From contig NZ_JAUSYZ010000001.1 in assembly GCF_030817195.1 (NCBI RefSeq), positions 682,001 to 746,000 on the forward strand: DNA of 64,000 nt, read 5' to 3'. Source of the DNA: Arthrobacter globiformis. GTDB taxonomy: Bacteria > Actinomycetota > Actinomycetes > Actinomycetales > Micrococcaceae. Shown here one piece after another: positions 25,379 through 32,509 of this stretch. The translations under genes were made by a program, and so were the position numbers. Below the pieces are notes generated by a model that saw nothing but the letters and a program-made list of their open reading frames with translations, ran no database searches and had not been told where the DNA came from. Every line of letters starts with the position of its first letter. The stretch's first letter is position 1.

Positions 25379-26395
25379 TCAGGCGGCGATGAGCGGGGAG
25401 AGCGCCAGTTCCAGGACGAAGGCTCCTGCGGCGGTGGCTGCCGGCGTGAGGACCCACAGTGACAGGATCCGGGTCACCAGCTTGCGGTGGCTGGTGGCGA
25501 ACTGCTGGTTTTCCCCTGCGCCAAGCACGGCGGACGTGACCGTGTGGGTGGTGGAGACGGGCCAGTGCAGCCCGATGGCGCCAATAAACAGCAGGAGCGC
25601 ACTGAACCCCTGGGCCACCACACCGCGCAGCGGATCAATCCGGGTGAGCCGGTAGCCGATGGTGTGCGAGATGCGCCAGCCGCCAAAGAGCGTGCCCACC
25701 GTGATCATGACCGCGGACAGCAGCGCCACCCACATCGGCAGCGAGCCGCCGTCCGAGTAACCGGCGGCCAGCAACGCCAGGATGAGTACCGCGCTGATCC
25801 GCTGGCCGTCCTGCAGCCCATGGCCAAAAGCCACGGCGCCGGCCGCGATCGACTGTGCAGCCCGGAACCGCTTGTTGACCACGCTCGGCTGGGTGTAGCG
25901 CGCGGCCCAGGTGACGGGAAATACCAGCAGATAGGCGGCGATGAAGGCAATGACCGGCGAGAGCGCAAGGGGGAGGACCACCTGGAACAGGAGTGACTGG
26001 TCCACGCCGCCCACGGAGTTGCGGCCCACCAGCACGCTGGCGGTTCCCGCGCCCGCCAGGCCGCCCACGAGGGCGTGAGTGGAGGAGGAGGGAATGCCCC
26101 GCCACCACAGGAACAGGCCCCAGGCGCACGCGCTGGCGAGGCCGGCGGCGATGATGGTCAGGCCGCTGTTCCCGGGAGGGAGGGCCACCCAGTTCTGACT
26201 GATGGCCACGGCCAGTCCGGCGCTGAGAAAGGCGCCGATGAGATTGAAAAGGGCGGCCAGCAGGACGGCAATGGTGGGGGTCAGGGCGCGTGTCCGCACG
26301 GCAAGGGCCACGGAGGTGGACACGTCCCTGAAGCCGTTGATGAAGGCAAAGGCCGCAGTGAGGAGCACCACCAGGGCAAAGATGAACAGCGTCAC
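25379..26395 (-). CDS. PiT-family inorganic phosphate transporter
   Basis: A 338-residue membrane permease of the low-affinity PiT family. The paired signature segments are present but divergent: NGFRDVSTSVAL where NGFHDxxNSxAT is usual, and GHGLQDGQRISAVL where GANDAQ is usual. GIPSSSTHALVGG and HWPVSTTHT are well kept. The GTG at 26395 begins 1 nt after the stop of the DUF47 gene, so the two are translationally linked. A frame open to 26497 only overlaps that gene. Phosphate (or another oxyanion) uptake is likely; the changed Asn and His leave selectivity open. Confidence 0.85.
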   Translation of the reverse strand: MTLFIFALVVLLTAAFAFINGFRDVSTSVALAVRTRALTPTIAVLLAALFNLIGAFLSAGLAVAISQNWVALPPGNSGLTIIAAGLASACAWGLFLWWRGIPSSSTHALVGGLAGAGTASVLVGRNSVGGVDQSLLFQVVLPLALSPVIAFIAAYLLVFPVTWAARYTQPSVVNKRFRAAQSIAAGAVAFGHGLQDGQRISAVLILALLAAGYSDGGSLPMWVALLSAVMITVGTLFGGWRISHTIGYRLTRIDPLRGVVAQGFSALLLFIGAIGLHWPVSTTHTVTSAVLGAGENQQFATSHRKLVTRILSLWVLTPAATAAGAFVLELALSPLIAA

Positions 26396-26396
26396 C

Positions 26397-27014
26397 TCAG
26401 GATTCCTTGACGATGATGCTGCCCACCTGGGTGGCGACGCGGCGCATGTCTTTGGTAACGTCCACCAGCTGGTTGGCGATGTCCCGGTTGCGGGCATACT
26501 GGGCGGATTTCATGTCCTTGAGCATGTCCGCGACCCAGACGCGGTGGGTCCGTTCGGCCCGCTTGGCCAGGCGCAGGACCTCGATCCAGTAGTCCTCAAG
26601 GTCGTCCAGGTTGTTCAGCCGGCGCATGGCGTCAGCCGTCAGCTCGGCCTGGCGGCTGATGATCTCCAGCTGGTCGGCCGCGCGCTTGGGCAGCCGGTCC
26701 AGGTTGTAGAGCGCTACGAGTTCGGCCGCGGCGTCCAGCTTCTCAATGGCTTCATTCAGGCACTGCGAAAGGGCGTACATGTCCTCGCGCGGGAGGGGAT
26801 TCACAAAGCTGGTGCGCATGTGGGTCAGCAGGGCGAAGTGCAGCTCAGCCGACTTTGCCTCGTGGTTGTGCATGTCCTCCACCAGCCGGTGGTGTTCGGT
26901 GGCCGGCGCGCCGAGGATTTCCGCCATGGTGGCGCTGGCCAGAACGATCTGCCTGGCCAGCTGCGACAGTAGGTTCAGGCCTGCGGGCTCCTGGGGAAAA
27001 AGGCGCAGCTTCAT
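26397..27014 (-). CDS. DUF47 PhoU-like protein
   Basis: A 205-residue, all-helical PhoU-like protein of the DUF47 family, cytoplasmic. Such proteins are typically encoded directly upstream of PiT transporters and are thought to regulate them. Features include charged helices (HNHEAKSAELHFALLTHMR; EAIEKLDAAAELVALYNLDRLP) and a C-terminal RDIANQLVDVTKDMRRVA helix. It is the first gene of a two-gene minus-strand operon with the PiT gene, 1 nt apart. Confidence 0.9.
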   Translation of the reverse strand: MKLRLFPQEPAGLNLLSQLARQIVLASATMAEILGAPATEHHRLVEDMHNHEAKSAELHFALLTHMRTSFVNPLPREDMYALSQCLNEAIEKLDAAAELVALYNLDRLPKRAADQLEIISRQAELTADAMRRLNNLDDLEDYWIEVLRLAKRAERTHRVWVADMLKDMKSAQYARNRDIANQLVDVTKDMRRVATQVGSIIVKES

Positions 27015-27128
27015 GAGTACCGGTCTCCGGAGGATCGTCAGGGCGGGACGCCGCGGGAGGTTTTTGACTTGACGTCGGAGCCGCAGCTACCCAGTACTTT
27101 ACCGGCAGCTGGATGAGGGCATAAAAAT

Positions 27129-27212
27129 GGTGCCGAACCGGATACGCCTCTCGGCGGTAGGCCGCTCTAGGCGGCTAAATGTTGAAGCCCGGGGGTTTCG
27201 CGGTTCGGCACC
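27129..27212. ncRNA. Candidate structured RNA element of unknown class
   Basis: In the 257-nt gap upstream of the DUF47 gene, a perfect 12-bp stem (GGTGCCGAACCG at 27129-27140, CGGTTCGGCACC at 27201-27212) encloses three small hairpins: 27145-27156 (4-bp stem), 27161-27175 (5-bp stem) and 27186-27201 (6-bp stem with one G-U on the + strand). The result is a four-way-junction shape. On the minus strand the first loop is GAGA (a GNRA loop) and the closing stem is followed by ATTTTTAT, like a terminator. I recognise no Rfam family. Strand and function are uncertain; it could also be a terminator with a large loop. Confidence 0.4.
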
Positions 27213-27271
27213 TATTTCAGTCTTCTACTTTGGCTGGGCCAAGTCAACATTGACAGATCGGGCCTGATGGG

Positions 27272-27931
27272 TCAGTCGAGCTCACCCAGTCGCCAGGCGT
27301 TGGCGGCGTGTTCCAGGTCCTCCGCGGTCTTGACGAGCAGGTGCGAGTTGCGCGTCAGCTTGCGCGCGTGGCTCTCGTTTGAATGCTCCGCACCGTCCGC
27401 GAGCGTGGCCTGTCCCAGCGCCACCACGCGGCAGAACGCAGCGGACCGTTCCAGCGCAACGTCGAAGTCGCCGTCGAAGGCTCCAGACAGGATGGCGTCC
27501 GCCATGGTCTTCATTTCGTCGGCGCCGGGCGGTTCGGCCGCGCCGGCCACCACATTGGAGACCTGCGCTGTGTCCTTGCCCGCCTTGAAATAAACGGAGA
27601 TGCGCTCGGGATCCTGCACGGTAGCGGCGCGGAGGGCATACAGCCGCCACAGCGCGCCGGGCAGCGAGCGTGCCGGGCTTTCAGCCCACATCTCCGCGAT
27701 TGCCTCCAGGCCCTGCTCGTCGGCCAGCTTGACCAGCCGTTTGGTGATGACGGGATCATCGCTGTCCCGCCCGTGGCGCACCAAGGCCTGGGCGGCCAGG
27801 TGCGCAGCTTCCGAGACACGCGCCGGATCGGCGCCGCCTGCGAAAGGTTCGAAATCTATGGGCGCAAAAGGCTTCGGTTTGTGGTGCCGCTCCGCCCCGC
27901 CCGGGCCGCTGGTTCCTGCGTTCTGGCTCAT
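27272..27931 (-). CDS. Conserved actinobacterial protein of unknown function
   Basis: A 219-residue soluble, mostly helical protein. It has a proline-rich N-terminus (KPKPFAPIDFEPFAGG), a conserved-looking core (SLPGALWRLYALR; VVAGAAEPPG; MADAILSGAFDGDFDVALERSAAFCRVVALG) and a Leu-rich C-terminal helix (TAEDLEHAANAWRLGELD). From memory, homologues occur widely in actinobacteria and are sometimes named RNA polymerase subunit beta in error; nothing here resembles RpoB. Its neighbours, tRNA-Lys upstream and the DUF47 operon downstream, give no functional hint. Confidence 0.75.
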   Translation of the reverse strand: MSQNAGTSGPGGAERHHKPKPFAPIDFEPFAGGADPARVSEAAHLAAQALVRHGRDSDDPVITKRLVKLADEQGLEAIAEMWAESPARSLPGALWRLYALRAATVQDPERISVYFKAGKDTAQVSNVVAGAAEPPGADEMKTMADAILSGAFDGDFDVALERSAAFCRVVALGQATLADGAEHSNESHARKLTRNSHLLVKTAEDLEHAANAWRLGELD

Positions 27932-28166
27932 GGTCCCACGCTACTCCTGCAAAGAACGGGAATCGAGCGTCCCTTGCGGCACCCGGCCCGTCCTGCACGA
28001 GCGGCCGGGAGCCCTGCTGTCTCCCGGGGAAGACACGTTCGACGACGGCGGCGGGGCGCCGTGCTGAAGTCGCCACCGTCTGGGGTACAGTATTAAACGT
28101 CCAGAAATGGACTGGAACTGTTTCGCGTTTGCAGGCTGCTGAAGCCCGCATTTCAGCAGGCAGTTT

Positions 28167-28239
28167 GGGCCTTTAGCTCAGTTGGTAGAGCATCGGACTT
28201 TTAATCCGTGGGTCGTGGGTTCGATCCCCACAGGGCCCA
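28167..28239 (+). tRNA. tRNA-Lys (anticodon TTT)
   Basis: A 73-nt cloverleaf. The acceptor arm GGGCCTT pairs with AGGGCCC (one G-U), the D-loop is AGCTCAGTTGGTAGAGC, the anticodon loop CTTTTAA has anticodon TTT, and the T-arm is GTGGGTTCGATCCCCAC, with discriminator A. CCA is not encoded. It lies opposite the 3' end of the hemA reading frame. Confidence 0.97.
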
Positions 28240-29722
28240 CTCTTTTAGCGAAGAGTGGAAAGTCCCCGGCTTCCTGGCACCAGGAATCCGGGGACTTTTT
28301 ATTTGCGCCGGCCTCCACTTTCGCGCCCGCCTCCACTTTCACGCCTGCCGCCACGTCCAGCCCGAACAGCGTTTCAAGGGCAGCGGTGTATTCGTCCTGC
28401 CTGCCGGCTGCCGCCAGCTCGCGCGCCCTCGAGGTGGGAACATGCAGGAGTTGCCGCACCACCCGCCGCAGGGCGAATTCCACCGCTTCCGCGGTGGCCG
28501 TGCAGCCGTGCTGGTTCTTCACCCGAGCCACTTCACCCGCCAGTACAGACTGCATGTGTTGGCGCAGCGCCACGATCGCCGGATCAAGGAGCCGCACCTG
28601 CCGGTCCTCCTCGAATCGCAGGGCGGCCTGCCGGACCAGTTCACCGGCCTGCCGGACGACGTCGGTTTGTTCACGCGGCGAGGCTAGCCGCACATGCTCC
28701 AGCGTGATGAGGTCAAGCCCGGGCAGTTCGCCCGCTTCCGGTTCAAAGTCCCGGCTGAGGGCAAGGTCGACGACGACGAGCGGAACGGCAGCGCCCTGCC
28801 GGAAGGCGCGAAAGTCTCCGGCACTGAGCCTGGCGCCGCGGCCGCTGCAGCCGATCACCACATCCGCTCCGCGGACGGCAGCGGGCAGATCCTCGGAGGT
28901 CAGGCCGGTGGCGCCCCGGGCTGACGCAAAGGCCTCGGCCCGTCCGGACCAGGAAAACACGGACACCGCCGGGCACGCCCTTGCCGCCAAAAGGGCAAGG
29001 GTGGATCCTGCGTAGGCGCCGGTGCCGAGCAGCACCACGGACAGGCCGGACAGGTCCCGGCGTCCCAGCTTTGAGAGGGCCAGGTCCAGCGCAACGGACA
29101 CCATGGACCGGCCGGCCTCACCCAGGGCCGTCAGCGATCCGACTTCGCGGGCGGCGCGGGAGGCGGCCTGGAAGAGCCGGACCAGTGATCCGCTGGCCGA
29201 TCCGGTCTCCTGGGCCGAGGCAAGCGAGCGGCGCAGCTGCCCGGCGATTTCCCGTTCGCCCACCACTGCAGAGTCAAGGCCGGCACCCACCGAGAAGAGA
29301 TGCTCGGTCAGGGCGGTGCCGGTCAGGCAGTCAAGGGCCCGGCTGAGTTCGTCGGCGGAGACACCCGAGCATGTGCTGATGATATCCAGCACGTGCTTCC
29401 TGGTGATTTCCGGGTCGGCCGCCGGAGCGACGTCGCAATAGACCTCGAACCGGTTGCACGTGGCAAGCACAACTGCTCCCGCGACGCCGTCCAGATTCGC
29501 GATAACGTCCGAAGTGATGCGGACGGGTCCCGAACCGAGCCGGGCCAGGAACTCCAGTCCGGATCCCCGGCCGTCCGCGCCGCCAGCCGGTCCGGGACCC
29601 CCGTCTCCGCGCCGGGGACCGGATCCCTGGTACGGTGTGCGGGCATGATGGGAAACCACAAGAGCAAACTGCCGTTCTGACGGGGGTAATCCCTCGATGG
29701 ATCCCCCTGCACCCTGCAACAA
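28178..29722 (-). CDS. hemA: Glutamyl-tRNA reductase, with tail antisense to tRNA-Lys
   Basis: Reduces glutamyl-tRNA to glutamate-1-semialdehyde, the first step of haem synthesis. The catalytic Cys is in VVLATCNRFEVY (Cys89 with this start). An NADPH-binding segment VVLLGTGAYAGSTLALL and a C-terminal dimerisation domain (LRQHMQSVLAGEVARV to LETLFGLDV) follow. Total length is 514; the last about 55 residues are not family sequence. They comprise a VEAGAKVEAGA repeat, then residues encoded opposite the tRNA terminator and the tRNA itself (GPVGIEPTTHGLK). I use TTG 29722 because GGAAGGGGG lies 5 nt upstream. A GTG further in (about residue 22) is an alternative. A Gly/Arg-rich stretch (about 33-55) replaces the usual region before the Cys. 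Confidence 0.85.
   Translation of the reverse strand: MLQGAGGSIEGLPPSERQFALVVSHHARTPYQGSGPRRGDGGPGPAGGADGRGSGLEFLARLGSGPVRITSDVIANLDGVAGAVVLATCNRFEVYCDVAPAADPEITRKHVLDIISTCSGVSADELSRALDCLTGTALTEHLFSVGAGLDSAVVGEREIAGQLRRSLASAQETGSASGSLVRLFQAASRAAREVGSLTALGEAGRSMVSVALDLALSKLGRRDLSGLSVVLLGTGAYAGSTLALLAARACPAVSVFSWSGRAEAFASARGATGLTSEDLPAAVRGADVVIGCSGRGARLSAGDFRAFRQGAAVPLVVVDLALSRDFEPEAGELPGLDLITLEHVRLASPREQTDVVRQAGELVRQAALRFEEDRQVRLLDPAIVALRQHMQSVLAGEVARVKNQHGCTATAEAVEFALRRVVRQLLHVPTSRARELAAAGRQDEYTAALETLFGLDVAAGVKVEAGAKVEAGANKKSPDSWCQEAGDFPLFAKRVGPVGIEPTTHGLKVRCSTN
28258..28306 (+). terminator. Terminator of the tRNA-Lys transcript
   Basis: AAGTCCCCGG and CCGGGGACTT pair around an inner TTCCTGG/CCAGGAA stem and are followed by TTTTATTT, about 20 nt after the tRNA. 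The same bases encode the tail of the opposing hemA frame. Confidence 0.85.
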
Positions 29723-30039
29723 ATCGGCCCCCTTCCGCCGCTACGTTCCCCACCCTGTCCTGCCGCGATCCTTGGTGGCCGCCCCGGTGGTGGCACCCGC
29801 TTAACGCAAAGGAGGACACCGCTTCCGGACCGGTCCCGCCGGTGGCCGCCGCTTATGAGGACACCGCCGATTGTCGCTGGGGCCAGGCGCCGTTGCCTGG
29901 CCCCAGAGCCAAGAGACCTTGCAGACAGGGTGGGGGACCCACCTTGGGAAATTCTTGATGGGCGGGGCGGCCTGCATTCTGCAACGATGTATCCGAGAGA
30001 GATGTCCGAGGGGGATGTCTGCCGCGAAAGGGACCCAGC
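29723..30039. other. Intergenic region between hemA and the LacI gene
   Basis: A 317-nt divergent region. It contains one perfect 11-bp hairpin, TGGGGCCAGGC / GCCTGGCCCCA (29878-29905), with no T-run, and a GAAAGGGA ribosome site for the LacI gene. No supported small gene was seen. Confidence 0.4.
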
Positions 30040-31047
30040 ATGGCCGTGACAATGAACGATGTTGCCCGTGCGGCCGGAGTTTCCCTCAAAACCGTGTCGA
30101 ATGTGCTCAACAACTATGAGTTCATCAGACCGGCCACCCGGCAGAAGGTGCTGGACGCCATCGCCGAGCTTGGCTATGAGGCGAACCTGACGGCGAGGAG
30201 CCTGCGTTCCGGAAAGTCCCGCATGCTGGGCCTGGTGGTGTCCGACCTCTCCGTGCCGTATTACGCGGAGCTCGCTTCCAAGCTCATGACTGTGGCAGCC
30301 GCGCGGGACTACCGCGTCCTGGTCGAGCAGTCTGCGGCGACCAGGGCCAACGAGCTCACCGCCCTGCAGGGATCCCTGAGCCAGCTGACGGATGGCCTCC
30401 TGTTCACTCCGCTGGTGCTTGACGCGGACGCCGTGGCCGCCGCCCGGCGCGGCACCAAACCCCTCGTGATGCTCGGCGAGCACATCGACGACCCGCGGTT
30501 CGACCTCGTCACCATGAAGAATGTCGGTGCGGCCAGGGCCATGACGGCCCACCTGCTGGCGGGAGGCCGGCGTCGAATTGCGGTGATCGGCGCCTCTCCC
30601 GGGGACCGTGCCGGTTCGCCTGGACTTCGGCTGGCCGGATACCGGGAGGCGCTGGACGAGGCGGGTGTGGCCTTCGATCCGGCCCTGATCGTGCCGTCGG
30701 AGTGGCGCCGTGACGGCGGTTCGACGGCGGTGGCCAGGCTCCTTGACGGCGGCCAGCCGTTCGACGCCGTCTTTGGACTGAACGACGTCCTGGCTTTGGG
30801 CGCGATGCACGAACTGCTGCTCCGCGGAGTCAGGGTGCCCGAGGACGCTGCCGTGGCCGGGTTCGACGACATCGATGAGGCCCGGTTCTCGTCCCCGTCG
30901 CTGACCACTGTTGCCCCCGGCATGAACGAGATCGCCGAGCGGTCCGTGCAGCTGCTGATCGACCGGATCGAGGGATCCGGGAAAGCCGCCGAAGGCACGC
31001 ATGTGGAAGCACAATTTGAACTGCGGATCCGTGCCTCCGCACCGTAA
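30040..31047 (+). CDS. LacI-family regulator
   Basis: A 335-residue repressor with an N-terminal LacI helix-turn-helix (MNDVARAAGVSLKTVSNVLNN, residues 5-25), a hinge helix (NLTARSLRSGKS) and a periplasmic-binding-like sensor (about 62-330, including the VAGFDDIDEARFSSPSLTTV segment). Start ATG 30040 directly precedes the domain. No sugar gene is adjacent: a cysteine hydrolase and the urease operon follow, so the target is unknown and may lie elsewhere. Confidence 0.88.
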   Translation: MAVTMNDVARAAGVSLKTVSNVLNNYEFIRPATRQKVLDAIAELGYEANLTARSLRSGKSRMLGLVVSDLSVPYYAELASKLMTVAAARDYRVLVEQSAATRANELTALQGSLSQLTDGLLFTPLVLDADAVAAARRGTKPLVMLGEHIDDPRFDLVTMKNVGAARAMTAHLLAGGRRRIAVIGASPGDRAGSPGLRLAGYREALDEAGVAFDPALIVPSEWRRDGGSTAVARLLDGGQPFDAVFGLNDVLALGAMHELLLRGVRVPEDAAVAGFDDIDEARFSSPSLTTVAPGMNEIAERSVQLLIDRIEGSGKAAEGTHVEAQFELRIRASAP

Positions 31048-31143
31048 ATTTGCAGCCCAGGTTTCGCGCCCGGGGTTTCGCAGGGTCCCCGAACGGGTAC
31101 GTCATCGGCACCGGCACCGGCACAGTGAACGAAAGGTGCACCC

Positions 31144-31713
31144 ATGATTGCCCTGCTCATCATCGACATGCAAAACGCCTACTTCGAGGCGCCGGAACTG
31201 GCAGCCCAGCAGGAGCGGCTGGTCAGCGCCTGCAACACGCTCCTTGAGGGCTTCACGTCCAGTGGGTACAAGACGCTGCTGGTTGGCACCGAGCACGAGC
31301 GGGATAAATCCACATGGACGCTGAACATGCTCGACGACGACCAGGGCTTCATTTTCCGGGGCAGCAAACAGGCGGAGGCTGTGCCCGGCCTCGTCACCGA
31401 CGGGCTGCCACAGCTGAGCAAGACGCGGGACAGCGCCTTCGTGGGCACCAACCTGCTGTCCCGGCTGCGGAACTGGGGCGCCGATGAAGTGGTGCTGGCG
31501 GGCGTCTCCACGCACAACTGCATTGCCCAGACCGGAGCGGATGCCTTCGCCCACAACATCCGGGTGACGTATGCGAAGGACGCCATGGCGTCGGAGGACA
31601 GCCAGGACGCAGCGGACATGCTGCGCATCCTGTCCACCACATACCGCCAGCCTGTCCAGTCGAACGATGAGATCCTCGCCCGGCTCAGCGGAGACCAGAG
31701 CAGAGACCGTTGA
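31144..31713 (+). CDS. Cysteine hydrolase, isochorismatase-like family
   Basis: A 189-residue alpha/beta hydrolase with the complete triad Asp8 (IIDMQNAY), Lys93 (LSKTRDSAFVGT) and Cys126 (VSTHNCIAQTGADAF). Members act as nicotinamidases, ureidoacrylate or biuret hydrolases or isochorismatases; the exact substrate is not readable. It is about 100 nt after a LacI gene and 120 nt before ureA. An amide substrate yielding urea or ammonia would fit the urease neighbourhood, but this is guesswork. Confidence 0.87.
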   Translation: MIALLIIDMQNAYFEAPELAAQQERLVSACNTLLEGFTSSGYKTLLVGTEHERDKSTWTLNMLDDDQGFIFRGSKQAEAVPGLVTDGLPQLSKTRDSAFVGTNLLSRLRNWGADEVVLAGVSTHNCIAQTGADAFAHNIRVTYAKDAMASEDSQDAADMLRILSTTYRQPVQSNDEILARLSGDQSRDR

Positions 31714-31835
31714 CAGCGGAGGCAGTTGAGAGGCGCGGCTGCCGGAGCCCGACCTGACGCTCCGGAAACGTGGTGGAAACGAACGGGGCTTAGTCTGGGT
31801 CCCACGCCGACCCGCAGGCCGTTGAAGGGATCCTC

Positions 31836-32138
31836 ATGCATCTGCTGCCCCGTGAGCAGGAAAAACTCATGATCGTGGTCGCCGCCGACCTCGCCCGCAG
31901 GCGCCAGTCGCGGGGCCTCAAACTGAACTATCCGGAAGCCGTGGCCATCATCAGCTACGAACTGATCGAGGGTGCACGGGACGGCCGCACCGTGGCCGAA
32001 CTCATGAGCTACGGCACCACGCTGCTCAGCCGCGACGACGTCATGGAGGGCGTGCCGGAGATGATCCACGATGTCCAGATCGAGGCCACCTTCCCTGACG
32101 GCACCAAGCTCGTCACCGTCCACAACCCCATCCGATAA
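31836..32138 (+). CDS. ureA: Urease gamma subunit
   Basis: A 100-residue subunit beginning MHLLPREQEKLMIVVAADLARRR, full family length. It forms the urease core with UreB and UreC, hydrolysing urea to ammonia and carbamate. It is the first gene of ureABCEFGD-nickel transporter, all on the + strand, and ureB starts 8 nt after its stop. Confidence 0.97.
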   Translation: MHLLPREQEKLMIVVAADLARRRQSRGLKLNYPEAVAIISYELIEGARDGRTVAELMSYGTTLLSRDDVMEGVPEMIHDVQIEATFPDGTKLVTVHNPIR

Positions 32139-32146
32139 GGGGCATC

Positions 32147-32509
32147 ATGATTCCCGGAGAGTACGTCCTGCGTCCTGAACCGCTGGTCATCAATACGGGC
32201 AGGGAGGCGATCGACGTCGTCGTCCTCAACACCGGTGACCGGCCCGTGCAGGTGGGCTCGCACTACCACTTCGCAGAGGCGAACCCGGCGCTGGAATTCG
32301 ACCGCGGCGCCGCCTACGGGCGGCGCTTGGACATCCCCGCCGGCACCGCCGCGCGGTTCGAACCGGGCGACGGGAAGACCGTCCGGCTGATTCGGCTGGC
32401 CGGCAGCCGCGAGGTTTATGGCCTGAGCAACGCGGTGAACGGCAGCCTCGGCGCTGACCGGGACGCCACTGGCCAGGACGCCACTGACCGGGACGGCGGA
32501 CACCGATGA
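32147..32509 (+). CDS. ureB: Urease beta subunit
   Basis: A 120-residue subunit with the core from IPGEYVLRP to SREVYGL. A short hydrophilic tail follows, encoded in part by an imperfect direct repeat (GGACGCCACTG, twice within about 20 nt). Its stop overlaps the ureC start as ATGA, implying coupled translation. Confidence 0.96.
   Translation: MIPGEYVLRPEPLVINTGREAIDVVVLNTGDRPVQVGSHYHFAEANPALEFDRGAAYGRRLDIPAGTAARFEPGDGKTVRLIRLAGSREVYGLSNAVNGSLGADRDATGQDATDRDGGHR

Noticed and set aside
27129..27212. A tRNA gene at this hairpin cluster
   Set aside because: There is no T-arm GTTCGANTC, no proper anticodon arm, and the 12-bp closing stem is too long for an acceptor arm.
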